This document shows positions 34,869 to 43,791 of a stretch of DNA of 64,000 bases, piece after piece. The stretch is taken from NCBI GenBank assembly GCA_963766365.1, contig CAVXZK010000014.1, forward strand, positions 124,001 through 188,000. Direction: 5' to 3'. Position 1 is the first letter of the stretch, and the number at the start of each line of letters is the position of its first letter. A model generated the notes under the pieces. It ran no database searches and had not been told where the DNA came from. It saw only the letters and a program-made list of their open reading frames with translations. The position numbers and the translations under genes are program-made. The stretch is from JALORV01 sp963766365. GTDB lineage: Bacteria; Pseudomonadota; Gammaproteobacteria; Burkholderiales; Burkholderiaceae_F.

Positions 34869-36314
34869 CTAGCGCGCGGCCTTCGCGACGTTGTCAGCCT
34901 TGGGCTTTGCCACTTCGACCGGCTTTCCCTTCAGGTGATTCATCGCCTGTTGCAACTGGTAGTCGTCCGTGCTGCCGAACTCGTAGCGTCGCGCCGGCGC
35001 TGCCTTCGTCGACGAGCTGTCGGTCGGTGCCGCGGGTTGCGCTCCGGCGCCCGGCGGTGTCGTCGCTCGCCGCGTGGCGTCCTCAGCCTTGCTGCTCTCG
35101 AGGTGCCGCATCAGGTCGGCCTCGCGTACGTTGAACCCTGAGAAGTTGCCCTCCGGCGTGTCTTCGACTGCAAAGTCGGGAACGATGCCTTTGGCCTGGA
35201 TCGAGCGCCCGTTGGGTGTGTAGTAGCGCGCCGTCGTGAGCTTGATCGCCGCGGGACCCTCACCGTCGAGCCGCAGCGGGATGATCGTCTGCACCGAACC
35301 CTTGCCGAACGTCTGGGTACCGATAACCGTCGCTCGCTTGTGGTCCTGCAGGGCGCCAGCCACGATTTCGGAGGCTGAGGCCGAGGCGCCATTGACCAGC
35401 ACGATCATCGGCACGCTCTTCACCTGGGGCGGAAGCTTCTGCAGCACGTCCTCACCACGTCCCCGCAGATAATCCTCCGGCGCGGCGATGAAGCGACGGC
35501 GCGAATCCTCGTTGCGCCCGTCGGTGGAAACGACCAGCGTGCGAGGCTGCAGGAAGGCCGCCGACACGCCGACCGCCGAGTGCAACAGGCCGCCTGGGTC
35601 ATTGCGCAGATCCAGCACGAGTCCCTTGAGGGGCGCCTGCTTGTAGAGCTCGCCGATCTGCTTGACCAGGTCATCGACCGTGCGTTCCTGGAACTGCGCA
35701 ATGCGCACGAAGCCATAGCCCGGTTCGAACATCTTCGCGCGCACCGACTGGACGCGGATGACATCGCGCACCAGCTTGAATTCGAGTGGCTTGTCTTCGC
35801 CCTTGCGCGCAATCGTCAGGGTAATCGGCGTGCGAGGCTTGCCGCGCATCAGCTTCACGGCCTCGGGCAGCGTCATGCCGCGCGTGACCTTGTCGTCGAT
35901 CTTGATGATGAGGTCGCCGGCCTTGACTCCGGCGCGCGTCGCCGGCGTGTCGTCGATCGGAGCGATCACCTTGATGACGCCGTCTTCGGCGCCCACCTCG
36001 ATGCCCAGCCCGCCGAATTCGCCCTGCGTGCTGGACTGCATGTCCTTGAAGGCGTCGGCGTCGAGGAACGCCGAGTGCGGATCGAGCCCGGAGAGCATCC
36101 CCGAGATCGCTTCCTGCATCAGCTTCTTGTCGTCGACCGGCTCGACGTAGTTCTGCTTGACCGCGCCGAAAACCTCGGAAAACTGGCGAATCTCCTCGAG
36201 GGGGATCTGGCCGCGCGTATCGCGGAACGCGTACGCGGAAATGCCCAGGCTAACCAGCACCCCGGCGATCGCGCCGGTACCGATCAGACCCACACTGCGT
36301 AACCTGCCAGCCAT
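34869..36314 (-). CDS. ctpA: C-terminal processing peptidase (S41 family)
   Basis: A 481-residue periplasmic protease anchored by an N-terminal helix (about 7-29). A PDZ domain follows at about 103-185 (GGLGIEVGAEDGVIKVIAP), then the S41 catalytic domain with Ser313 in NGASASASEI and Lys338 in TFGKGSVQ. The C-terminal 100 residues are Ala/Pro/Thr-rich. It may process envelope proteins or peptidoglycan hydrolases; its gene follows envC in the conserved order gpmA-envC-ctpA. Confidence 0.94.
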   Translation of the reverse strand: MAGRLRSVGLIGTGAIAGVLVSLGISAYAFRDTRGQIPLEEIRQFSEVFGAVKQNYVEPVDDKKLMQEAISGMLSGLDPHSAFLDADAFKDMQSSTQGEFGGLGIEVGAEDGVIKVIAPIDDTPATRAGVKAGDLIIKIDDKVTRGMTLPEAVKLMRGKPRTPITLTIARKGEDKPLEFKLVRDVIRVQSVRAKMFEPGYGFVRIAQFQERTVDDLVKQIGELYKQAPLKGLVLDLRNDPGGLLHSAVGVSAAFLQPRTLVVSTDGRNEDSRRRFIAAPEDYLRGRGEDVLQKLPPQVKSVPMIVLVNGASASASEIVAGALQDHKRATVIGTQTFGKGSVQTIIPLRLDGEGPAAIKLTTARYYTPNGRSIQAKGIVPDFAVEDTPEGNFSGFNVREADLMRHLESSKAEDATRRATTPPGAGAQPAAPTDSSSTKAAPARRYEFGSTDDYQLQQAMNHLKGKPVEVAKPKADNVAKAAR

Positions 36315-36367
36315 GCCACCTCCGGGAGCCGAGGCCGCGTGCGAATGCCGCCTGCCGTGAGAAGACC

Positions 36368-37717
36368 TTAGCGCGCCGCGACCCAGCCGAGCGGGTCAAA
36401 AGGGCGGCCCTGGAAACGTAGTTCGAAGTATAGGCCCGGCACCTCGCTGCCGCCGGTATTTCCCACTGAAGCTACGACGTCTCCGACAGCAACTCGGTCA
36501 CCAACGTTCCGTAGCAGCGCCTCGTTATTTCCGTAGATCGAAAGATATCCGTCCCCGTGGTCGATGACCAGCAGGTTGCCGAAGCCGCGCAGCCAGTCGG
36601 CGAACACGATCTGGCCATCGCCCACGGAACGGACCTGCACGCCGGCGGGCGCCTGGACAAAGACCCCCTTCCATGTCGGACCGACCGAGCCGCCGTCACC
36701 GCGGCGCGCCGACCCGAAGCGATGGGTCACCGCGCCTTTCACTGGCAAAACCAGCTTTCCCTTCTGTTGGGCGAAGTTGCCCGCTGAAGCTTGGCTGATG
36801 GGTGCTGTTGGTGCAATGACGACATCGTCTTCGCGCCGCTTCGGATCCTTGGTCTGGCGTGCCTGGCGCTTCGCCGCGGCTTCCCTTTCGGTGCGCCGCC
36901 GCGCAGTTTCGGCCTCTTTGCGGGCCCGCTCTGCCAGGACCCGGGAAATCTGGTCGATCAGTGTTCCGAGCCGCTGCTCGTCACGCTCAAGACGGGCAAT
37001 GGACTGTCGCTGCCCGGCAATTTCCTTGGCGAGCCGGTCGAGTGCCCGCTTGCGTCGCGCCTGTTCCTTCTCCAAGGACTGGCGGTCCTTTGCTTCATCT
37101 TCTGCCAATTTGGCTATTTCTGCGCGCTTCTGCTCGGTTTCATCATGAAGTGCAGTCAATTCCAGCCGCCGCACCTGCAACTGACTTACCGACGCCTCGG
37201 TCTCACGAGCCAGATAGCCGAAATAGCTTGCTTCGCGCGCCAGCCGGTCCGGCTCACTTCCCTCCAGCAGCAGGTGTAGCGGGTCCCGCAAGCTCAGCCG
37301 GTGCTGCTCGCGCAACAGCCGGTCGAGCTGCCGTTGCTGTTCACCGGCGCGGTTTGCCACATCCCGCTCGCGGGCCTCCAGGGCCGCCAGCTGCTGTTCG
37401 AGCCGCTCACGTGCCCGGGCAAGCTCGTGCAGGCGACGGTTCACCTGCGAAATGGCCAGTTCGGAGCTGGCGAGAGCGTCCGTCGCCTCAGAGCGCGTTG
37501 ATTCCTTTGCGGCCAGTTGCCGCTTCATTTTTGCGAGCTCGGTTTGCAGGTCGCGCTGTTGCCTTTGAAGCGCTCGCTGTCGCTGCGGGGTAGGGCTGGC
37601 GGACGCCGGAGAGTTCGGCGTCGGTTTGGCCGCGGCCGCGCTACCTTGGCGGCCTTGGGCTTCTGCTGGCCCAGAGCCGTGCCGGCGCTGGTGAGGAGTG
37701 CAGCGATCGAGAGACAC
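36368..37717 (-). CDS. envC: murein hydrolase activator EnvC (body; 5' end frameshifted)
   Basis: EnvC activates the division amidases and is controlled by FtsEX. This frame has a long coiled coil (about 45-290) and a C-terminal LytM/M23 domain (about 325-449; GNLLVIDHGDGYLSIYG, SVGNTGGSEVPGLYFELR) lacking the zinc ligands, as normal for EnvC. The frame's own first codon (GTG 37717) gives no signal peptide. The expected signal peptide lies in another frame at 37761-37650, so a one-base shift separates export signal and body. As written, the body would stay in the cytosol. A sequencing error cannot be excluded. Confidence 0.85.
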   Translation of the reverse strand: MSLDRCTPHQRRHGSGPAEAQGRQGSAAAAKPTPNSPASASPTPQRQRALQRQQRDLQTELAKMKRQLAAKESTRSEATDALASSELAISQVNRRLHELARARERLEQQLAALEARERDVANRAGEQQRQLDRLLREQHRLSLRDPLHLLLEGSEPDRLAREASYFGYLARETEASVSQLQVRRLELTALHDETEQKRAEIAKLAEDEAKDRQSLEKEQARRKRALDRLAKEIAGQRQSIARLERDEQRLGTLIDQISRVLAERARKEAETARRRTEREAAAKRQARQTKDPKRREDDVVIAPTAPISQASAGNFAQQKGKLVLPVKGAVTHRFGSARRGDGGSVGPTWKGVFVQAPAGVQVRSVGDGQIVFADWLRGFGNLLVIDHGDGYLSIYGNNEALLRNVGDRVAVGDVVASVGNTGGSEVPGLYFELRFQGRPFDPLGWVAAR

Positions 37718-37761
37718 GCCAGCAGGCGCGCGACGTGCCGAAGAGCCGCGATCCGCTTCAA
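37641..37761 (-). pseudogene. envC: envC 5' fragment with signal peptide, out of frame
   Basis: A TTG at 37761 overlaps the gpmA stop (TTGA) and opens MKRIAALRHVARLLACLSIA, continuing to a cleavage site near TALG-QQ. This is a good Sec signal peptide. The frame then reads QQKPKAAKVAR and diverges into an Arg-rich tail that stops at 37525, whereas the -1 frame reads AAAAKPTPNSPAS and continues into the EnvC coiled coil. The shift lies near 37640-37655. One added base would restore a single 460-residue exported EnvC. Confidence 0.7.
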
Positions 37762-38513
37762 GGGCTGGGACGAGCCTGTCCCTGCGCGGCGACGGCGGCA
37801 GTCGCGCGTGCTATCTCCTCGGCGTCGCCCAGGTAGTAGTGGCGCATCGGCCGCAACTGGTCGTCCAGTTCATAGACCAGGGGGCGCGCGGTCGGGATGT
37901 TGAGGCCGACGATGTCGTCGTCCGAAATACCGTCCAGGTACTTGATCAGCGCGCGGAGCGAGTTGCCATGTGCTGCGACGATGACGCGCCGGCCGCGCTG
38001 AATCGCGGGCGCGATCGAGTCCTTCCAGAACGGCATCACGCGCACGACGGTGTCGCGCAGGCACTCGGTCGCCGGAATGTCCGACGGGGCGAGGTGCTTG
38101 TAGCGCGGGTCGCGACCGGCCCAGCGCGGATCGTCGGGCGTCAGGGGATCCGGCGCGACGGCGTAGGCTCGGCGCCATGTCAGCACCTGCTGTTCGCCGA
38201 AGCGCGCCGCCGTCTCGGCCTTGTTCAGGCCCTGCAGCGCTCCGTAGTGGCGTTCGTTCAGTCGCCAGCTGTGCACGACGGGGAGCCACATCAGATCCAT
38301 CGTGTCGAGCGTAATCCACAGCGTGCGGATCGCCCGGCGGAGCACCGAGGTGTAGGCGATGTCGAAGCCGTAGCCCTCCCGCTGCAGCAGTTCGCCGGCG
38401 GCTTTCGCCTCCCTGCGCCCGTTATCCGTCAGATCAACGTCGGTCCAGCCGGTGAAGCGGTTGTCGAGATTCCACTGGCTCTCGCCGTGGCGCAGCAGCA
38501 CGAGCTTGAACAT
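37758..38513 (-). CDS. gpmA: 2,3-bisphosphoglycerate-dependent phosphoglycerate mutase
   Basis: This glycolytic enzyme interconverts 3- and 2-phosphoglycerate. The 251-residue protein has the phosphohistidine motif LRHGESQWN (from residue 7), RHYGALQGLNK and the second catalytic His in VAAHGNSLRAL. Its stop overlaps the TTG of the envC 5' fragment. It is divergent from the rhodanese gene. Confidence 0.97.
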   Translation of the reverse strand: MFKLVLLRHGESQWNLDNRFTGWTDVDLTDNGRREAKAAGELLQREGYGFDIAYTSVLRRAIRTLWITLDTMDLMWLPVVHSWRLNERHYGALQGLNKAETAARFGEQQVLTWRRAYAVAPDPLTPDDPRWAGRDPRYKHLAPSDIPATECLRDTVVRVMPFWKDSIAPAIQRGRRVIVAAHGNSLRALIKYLDGISDDDIVGLNIPTARPLVYELDDQLRPMRHYYLGDAEEIARATAAVAAQGQARPSP

Positions 38514-38546
38514 GATGGCATCGGCGCGAAAGGAAGTTGACTATTC

Positions 38547-38552
38547 TATAAT
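38547..38552. promoter_or_regulatory. AT-rich promoter patch between gpmA and rhodanese gene
   Basis: A TATAAT at 38547-38552 lies in an AT-rich island (about 38535-38555) within the divergent gap; the reverse strand reads TATAGAAT at the same place. No convincing -35 box was found for either direction, so only a promoter region is claimed. Confidence 0.35.
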
Positions 38553-38683
38553 TCGCTGCTTTGCGTCAGTGCGAGTGAGACGAATTCATCGTGTCCGACT
38601 GACGCCGTTGCAGCGCGAGCGTGAAGGACAAGCAAGGCTCCTGGCGCGCGCTGCCAACCCCTGAATGGACCACCGGCCACACC

Positions 38684-39085
38684 GTGCAATTCTTCATCGA
38701 CAACCTCCTGCTCATCGCCGTCGCCTTCGTCAGCGGCGCATTGCTGGTGTGGCCACTGGTACGCGGACGCGCCAGCGGCCCGACGCTGTCCACGCTTCAG
38801 GCGACGCAGCTGATCAACTCGCGCAACCCGCAGATCGTGGACCTGCGCAAGGCCGACGAGTTCGCCAAGGGGTCGCTGCCGAATGCCCGCAATCTGCCGG
38901 CCGAGAAGATCAGCGACCGCCTGGCCGAACTGAAGAAGGACAAGCCGGTGCTGCTGGTGTGCGCCACTGGAACAAGCGCCGGCCGCAGCGCCGCGCTGCT
39001 GCGCAGTAGAGGCTTTGCCGAGGTGTTCGTGCTGGCGGGCGGAATTGCCGGATGGCGCGACGCCGGGCTTCCTCTGCGCAGCTGA
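38684..39085 (+). CDS. membrane-anchored rhodanese-like protein
   Basis: A 133-residue protein with one N-terminal membrane helix (about 3-24, IDNLLLIAVAFVSGALLVWP) and a rhodanese domain (about 35-133) with the active-site loop VCATGTSAGRSA containing the catalytic Cys. It probably handles sulfane sulfur. The GTG at 38684 is chosen because it starts right at the helix, as in relatives; a GTG at 38621 would add 21 polar residues. It begins the rhodanese-grxC-secB-gpsA run. Confidence 0.85.
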   Translation: MQFFIDNLLLIAVAFVSGALLVWPLVRGRASGPTLSTLQATQLINSRNPQIVDLRKADEFAKGSLPNARNLPAEKISDRLAELKKDKPVLLVCATGTSAGRSAALLRSRGFAEVFVLAGGIAGWRDAGLPLRS

Positions 39086-39102
39086 ATTTGACTGGAGTGA
39101 TC

Positions 39103-39360
39103 GTGACAGATGTGACCATGTACAGCACGGGCGTGTGCCCGTACTGCCAGAGAGCCGAAGCCCTGCTTAAGGCGCGCGGAGTTTCTTCGATCGAGAAGAT
39201 CCGCGTCGATCTCGACCCCGCCCGGCGCGATGAAATGATCGCGCGCACCGGGCGGCGAACCGTGCCGCAGATTTTCATCGGCAACACCCATGTCGGCGGA
39301 TTCGATGATCTGTCCGCCCTCGACCGTGATGGCAGGCTGTTGCCTCTTCTCGGTCAGTAA
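39103..39360 (+). CDS. grxC: glutaredoxin 3
   Basis: An 85-residue glutathione-dependent thiol oxidoreductase. It has the CPYC active site (about residues 11-14), TVPQIFIG with the cis-Pro and VGGFDDL for glutathione binding. The GTG start has GGAG five bases upstream; an in-frame ATG five codons later (at MYSTGVCPYC) would also preserve the fold. It lies between the rhodanese gene and secB, as in many betaproteobacteria. Confidence 0.95.
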   Translation: MTDVTMYSTGVCPYCQRAEALLKARGVSSIEKIRVDLDPARRDEMIARTGRRTVPQIFIGNTHVGGFDDLSALDRDGRLLPLLGQ

Positions 39361-39419
39361 ACTGATTTCAACCCGGTGCTGAAGCGGCCTCGTCGCCAGG
39401 CACCTTGCCAGGAAGATCC

Positions 39420-39923
39420 ATGACCGACACTTCCCCCGCTGCGGCCGCGACGTCACCTGTATTCCAGGTCCAGCGCGTCTACCTGAAGGACGCCTCGCTC
39501 GAGATGCCCCATGCGCCGAGCATCTTTCTTGAAAGCGAGAACCCGAAGGTCGACGTGCAGCTCGAGGTCTCGGATGCTCCGGTGATCGAAGCGCTGCACG
39601 AAGTGGTCGTTCGCGTGACGGTCACGGCCAAGGTCAAGGACAAGGTGCTGTTCCTCGTCGAGGGCAAGCAGGCCGGCATCTTCGAGATCCGCAATGTCCC
39701 GGCCGAGCAGAAGCCGCCGATCCTGGGGATCGTCTGCCCGGGCATCGTGTATCCGTACCTGCGTGCCAGCATCGCCGACCTGATCTCGCGCACTGGCCTG
39801 CCGCCGATTCACCTGGCCGAAATCAACTTCGAGGCGTTTTACCAACAGCGCCTTGCCGCGTTGGCCAAGCAGTCGGCCCAGCCCGCCGCGACGGCGGGCG
39901 CCAACGGCGCGGCCAGCGCCTGA
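39420..39923 (+). CDS. secB: protein-export chaperone SecB
   Basis: SecB keeps preproteins unfolded and passes them to SecA. The 167-residue protein has the family core FQVQRVYLKDASLEMPHAP (about 19-37) and the C-terminal LPPIHLAEINFEAFYQQR. The Ala-rich tail lacks the SecA zinc-binding partner motif seen only in some species. The ATG at 39420 gives the normal N-terminus. The next gene, gpsA, follows within 4 bases. Confidence 0.97.
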   Translation: MTDTSPAAAATSPVFQVQRVYLKDASLEMPHAPSIFLESENPKVDVQLEVSDAPVIEALHEVVVRVTVTAKVKDKVLFLVEGKQAGIFEIRNVPAEQKPPILGIVCPGIVYPYLRASIADLISRTGLPPIHLAEINFEAFYQQRLAALAKQSAQPAATAGANGAASA

Positions 39924-39927
39924 ACCC

Positions 39928-40932
39928 ATGAGTCGCATCGCTGTGCTCGGCGCTGGCGCGTGGGGCACGGCGATGGCCTGTGTACTCGCCGTACGGCACG
40001 AGGTTGTGCTGTACGCGCGCGATGCGGCGCAGGCGCGCGACATGCGGGCCACGCGCTGCAATGCGCTTTACCTGCCCGGCATCGGCTTGCCCGGTGCGCT
40101 GACGGTCGTCGATGGACTTGAAGCAGCCGTGCAGCAGGCCAGCAGCGGCCTCATCATCATCGCGACGCCGACCCGAGCACTTCAGGAAGTCCTGGCCGCG
40201 CTGGCGGCTCTGCGGGCCGCCGTGCCCGTGGCGTGGCTCTGCAAGGGCTTCGAGGAAAGCGATCATCTGCTGGCTCACGAAGTGCTCGCGCGCGCCTGGC
40301 CCGAAGCCGTGCCCCGCTGCGGCCCGGTGTCCGGCCCGAGTTTCGCGCTCGAAGTGGCAAGGGGCTTGCCGACGGCGCTCACGGTAGCCGGCAATCGCGG
40401 CTTCTGTGAGGCAGTCACGGTGGCCCTGCATGGCGGCGCGCTGCGCATCTACTCTTCGTCGGACGTCATCGGCGTGGAGGTCGGCGGCACCGTCAAGAAC
40501 GTGCTTGCGATCGCGACCGGCATCAGCGACGCCCTGGAACTCGGCCTGAACGCCCGCGCTGCGCTGATCACGCGTGGACTCGCCGAGATGACGCGCCTTG
40601 GCGTGGCGCTCGGCGGTCGAGCCGAGACTTTCATGGGCCTCACGGGGGTCGGCGACCTGATCCTGACCGCGACCGGAGATCTTTCGCGCAACCGACAGGT
40701 CGGTCTCGCGCTCGGGCGCGGTCAGCGCATCGGCGACATCGTCCAAGGCCTTGGACACGTGGCCGAGGGTGTCCGGTCGGCGCCGGCGGTGCTAGCGCGA
40801 GCGCGCCGGGCGCAGGTCGAGATGCCGCTCACCGAGGCGGTGGTCGCCGTGCTCGCAGGCGACCTCACTGCGCCACAGGCCCTTGAGCAGTTGCTTGCCC
40901 GCGATCCGAAGCCGGAAAGCGCGCTGCAATGA
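39928..40932 (+). CDS. gpsA: glycerol-3-phosphate dehydrogenase [NAD(P)+]
   Basis: GpsA makes sn-glycerol-3-phosphate for phospholipid synthesis. The 334-residue protein starts MSRIAVLGAGAWGTAM with the nucleotide-binding GAGAWG. It has GPSFALEVARGLPTALT, and VGGTVKNVLAIATGI carries the catalytic lysine. Its TGA overlaps the ATG of the LOG gene. Confidence 0.97.
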   Translation: MSRIAVLGAGAWGTAMACVLAVRHEVVLYARDAAQARDMRATRCNALYLPGIGLPGALTVVDGLEAAVQQASSGLIIIATPTRALQEVLAALAALRAAVPVAWLCKGFEESDHLLAHEVLARAWPEAVPRCGPVSGPSFALEVARGLPTALTVAGNRGFCEAVTVALHGGALRIYSSSDVIGVEVGGTVKNVLAIATGISDALELGLNARAALITRGLAEMTRLGVALGGRAETFMGLTGVGDLILTATGDLSRNRQVGLALGRGQRIGDIVQGLGHVAEGVRSAPAVLARARRAQVEMPLTEAVVAVLAGDLTAPQALEQLLARDPKPESALQ

Positions 40933-41525
40933 GCTTCTCGGCCGTGTGCGTTTTCTGTGGGTCCCAGTCGGGAGCCCGCGCCGAATACCGTGAAGCCGCA
41001 CGTGAACTGGCGCAGGTTCTGGTCCGGCGCTCGCTCACCGTGGTCTACGGCGGCGGCCACGTCGGAATGATGGGAACGCTCGCCGATGAAACGCTGGCAC
41101 AGCGCGGTCGCATCGTCGGCATCATCCCGCGGCACCTGATGCGTCCCGAGGTCGCGCACCGCGGCCTCACGGAACTGCTGGTCGTCGAATCGATGCACGA
41201 GCGCAAGCGAACGATGGCCGAGCGCAGCGACGCGTTCATCGTGCTTCCCGGCGGTTACGGAACGCTGGAGGAGATGTTCGAGATGGTGACGTGGCTGCAG
41301 CTGCAACTGCAGACCAAGCCGGTCGGCATTCTCAACATCGAGGGCTACTTTGACCGGATCCTCGATTTCCTGCGGCACGCCGCTCAGGAAGGGTTCATCC
41401 GGCCGGAACACTGGGATCTGCTGATCGTCGAGCACACCGCTGAGCTGCTGCTGGACCGCCTCGAGCTGCATGCGACACAGATGAACAAAAGCCACCCGGC
41501 CAAGGTCGACCCGCGCCGCAGCTGA
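40929..41525 (+). CDS. LOG family protein (TIGR00730 type nucleotide phosphoribohydrolase)
   Basis: A 198-residue Rossmann-fold protein with the LOG motif PGGYGTLEEMFE and the companion ERKRTMAERSD. Relatives hydrolyse nucleoside 5'-monophosphates to base and ribose 5-phosphate; in plants and some bacteria this releases cytokinins. The bacterial role is probably nucleotide turnover. It overlaps gpsA by 4 bases and is convergent with trmL. Confidence 0.9.
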   Translation: MSFSAVCVFCGSQSGARAEYREAARELAQVLVRRSLTVVYGGGHVGMMGTLADETLAQRGRIVGIIPRHLMRPEVAHRGLTELLVVESMHERKRTMAERSDAFIVLPGGYGTLEEMFEMVTWLQLQLQTKPVGILNIEGYFDRILDFLRHAAQEGFIRPEHWDLLIVEHTAELLLDRLELHATQMNKSHPAKVDPRRS

Positions 41526-41531
41526 GCGAGC

Positions 41532-42002
41532 TCAGCTGCCACCGGCAAATCCGTTCTGCCGCCAGGCCTCGTAGACCACCACCGCCACGGCGTTCGACAG
41601 GTTCAGACTGCGATTGCCCCCACGCATCGGCACACGCAGCCGATTGGATTCGGCAAATCGCGCACGCAGCGCCGGATCGAGCCCGCGGGACTCGGAACCG
41701 AACACCAGCCAGTCACCGTTCGCAAATGCGATGTCGTCGTATCGATGCATGCCGTGCGTTGTGCAGCAGAACATCCGCGGTGCCGGCGGTTGCTCGCGTG
41801 CGAGCAGGTCGTCGAAGTGGGTGTAGACGCGCAACTCCGCGTACTCGTGGTAATCGAGCCCGGCCCGGCGCAGTTGCTTGTCGCTGAGATCGAACCCGAG
41901 CGGCTGCACCAGGTGCAGCCGCGCGCCCGTGTTTGCGCATAGCCGGATCACATTGCCGGTGTTCGGGGGTATCTCGGGCTCGACCAGGACGACGTTGAAC
42001 AC
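41532..42002 (-). CDS. trmL: tRNA (cytidine/uridine-34 2'-O)-methyltransferase
   Basis: A 156-residue SPOUT methyltransferase that modifies the wobble base of certain leucine tRNAs. Motifs are VLVEPEIPPNTGNVIRLCA at the N-terminus, LVFGSESRGL, and the knot-forming VPMRGGNRSLNLSNAVAVV. The start is GTG, two bases after the comF stop, so it is likely in one operon with comF. Confidence 0.95.
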   Translation of the reverse strand: MFNVVLVEPEIPPNTGNVIRLCANTGARLHLVQPLGFDLSDKQLRRAGLDYHEYAELRVYTHFDDLLAREQPPAPRMFCCTTHGMHRYDDIAFANGDWLVFGSESRGLDPALRARFAESNRLRVPMRGGNRSLNLSNAVAVVVYEAWRQNGFAGGS

Positions 42003-42004
42003 GG

Positions 42005-42706
42005 TCAGGGCGTTCTTGCAACGACGCGATTGATAGCCTGCGCGGCGCCGGCCTGCTTGAGCACCCGCGCAATTTCGTCGAGCGTCGACCCGGTCGTCAT
42101 CACGTCATCGACGATGGCGACGATGCGATCGCGCACTTCGCCCGTGACGCTGAATGCTTCGCGGACATTGCCGCGGCGGGCATCGCGTGCCAGCGACTGC
42201 TGCGGGGCGGTGTGCCGGACTTTCAGCAGTGCGCGCTCCGCGAGCGGAGCGCCGGTCAGGCGGGCGTAGACACGCCCGATCTCCAGTGACTGGTTGAAAC
42301 CGCGCTCGCTTTCCCGCTCGAACGACAGGGGCACAGCGATCACCACGTCGGCGCGCAGGGACTCGCGGGCGGCAAGCAGGCGCGCAAAGGCATCGGCCAG
42401 GTCGAGTCGCGCACTGAACTTCAAGGCCGCGACCATGCCGGAGACCGGGGGCGCGTAGTCAGCCAGCGCCGTCGTCGAGTCGAAGTGCGGGGGCCGGGTC
42501 AGGCAGGCACCACACTGCTCCGCGACGGGCGAACTCAGTCGCAACGCGCAGCGCCGACAGCGCACGGCGTCCGACGGGAAGAAGTCACGCTCGCAGCCGC
42601 TGCAGAGAGGTGTGCCCGGGCACAGCGCACCGGCGATGCAACGGGGCGCAAGCAAGCTCGCAGACCGACCGCCGGTCTTCCCATTTCGCGCTGCACTGAT
42701 CGCCAT
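42005..42706 (-). CDS. comF: ComF family phosphoribosyltransferase-like protein
   Basis: A 233-residue protein with an N-terminal zinc-finger-like region (CSGCERDF, CRRCAL, CGACL) and a C-terminal phosphoribosyltransferase domain with the PRPP loop VAIVDDVMTTGSTL. Family members are linked to DNA uptake in competent bacteria, though the gene is widespread in others. No other competence gene is in the window. It is divergent from the BioC-like gene. Confidence 0.92.
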   Translation of the reverse strand: MAISAARNGKTGGRSASLLAPRCIAGALCPGTPLCSGCERDFFPSDAVRCRRCALRLSSPVAEQCGACLTRPPHFDSTTALADYAPPVSGMVAALKFSARLDLADAFARLLAARESLRADVVIAVPLSFERESERGFNQSLEIGRVYARLTGAPLAERALLKVRHTAPQQSLARDARRGNVREAFSVTGEVRDRIVAIVDDVMTTGSTLDEIARVLKQAGAAQAINRVVARTP

Positions 42707-42764
42707 CGTCGAAGCTTAACGATGACCTGCGGTCGAGAGCGCTGAACCTATACTGACCTGCACC

Positions 42765-43706
42765 ATGCCACTCGGCCCGGGTACTTCCGATATCACCCCC
42801 ACGATCGTCGCGCCGCCGCGCATCCCGGCGCGCGTCGAAACCGTGGCGTGCCAGTTCAACCGCCGCGCGAACCGTTTGGGAGTGGGTGACCTGCTGTTAA
42901 AAGAGGTCGGCGAGCGGCTGCAGAGCCGGCTCGACTACATTCGTCTGCAGCCGAAGCACATCCTTGACATCGGGTGCGGGCTGGGCCGGTCACGAGCAGC
43001 GTTGATCGGACGGTATCCCGGGGCTCGATGGACCGGTGTCGAACTGTCCGAGCAACTGGCACGCGCCGGACGGGCCGCGCAGCGCCGCGAACTCGGCATG
43101 GCACGCTGGTGGAGACGCGCTGCGGACTGGATCGTGGCCGACACTGCGCGGCTCCCGGTCGCCGACGACTCTGCCGACTTGCTGTATTCAAACCTGATGC
43201 TGCACTGGCACCCGACACCGCATGTCGTCTTTCCGGAATGGAAGCGCGCGCTACGCGTCGATGGGCTGCTGATGTTCAGCTGCTTTGGTCCAGACACGCT
43301 GTCCGAACTGCGCGCCGCCGTTGCAGAGACAATCCCGGCCGCGCGACCCATGCCCTTCGTCGACATGCATGACTTCGGCGACATGATGGTGGCGAGCGGC
43401 TTCGCCACGCCGGTCATGGACGTCGAGAAAATCACGCTGACCTATGCTGACCCGCGCCATCTGCTCACTGAAGTGCGCGGACTCGGCGGCAATCCGCGCG
43501 ACGATAGACCGCCGGGCCTGCCATCGGGGCGGCGGGCGAGGCAGTTGCTGGAAGCGCTGGCGGCACGCCGCGATGCCAACGGCCGCATCCCGCTGACATT
43601 CGAAGTTGCTTACGGCCATGCCTGGAAACCGGCGCCGCGCACGGTGGGCGTCAGCGCCATCAGCGTCGAAGACCTGAGGCGACAATTGCCCGGCAAAGGA
43701 AAGTAG
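42765..43706 (+). CDS. bioC: BioC-like malonyl-ACP O-methyltransferase
   Basis: A 313-residue SAM-dependent methyltransferase with motif I ILDIGCGLGRS (about 66-76), the acidic VELSEQLA and SNLMLHWHP. The FDRRA-like N-terminal helix (CQFNRRANRLG) and FSCFGPDTLSEL are typical of BioC, which caps malonyl-ACP to start biotin synthesis. No other bio genes are nearby, so BioC rather than another methyltransferase is inferred from sequence alone. Confidence 0.75.
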   Translation: MPLGPGTSDITPTIVAPPRIPARVETVACQFNRRANRLGVGDLLLKEVGERLQSRLDYIRLQPKHILDIGCGLGRSRAALIGRYPGARWTGVELSEQLARAGRAAQRRELGMARWWRRAADWIVADTARLPVADDSADLLYSNLMLHWHPTPHVVFPEWKRALRVDGLLMFSCFGPDTLSELRAAVAETIPAARPMPFVDMHDFGDMMVASGFATPVMDVEKITLTYADPRHLLTEVRGLGGNPRDDRPPGLPSGRRARQLLEALAARRDANGRIPLTFEVAYGHAWKPAPRTVGVSAISVEDLRRQLPGKGK

Positions 43707-43791
43707 TCGCGCGAACCCAGTAAAGTAGAAGCAAGGGCGTGGCACTGCCAGGCCGGCACATCGCCAAAATGGCGCAACAAAGGAGGAAAAA

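Noticed and set aside
37600..37720. Programmed -1 frameshifting in envC.
   Set aside because: No X-XXY-YYZ slippery heptamer was found in the overlap of the two frames; a simple one-base deletion or a sequencing error fits better.
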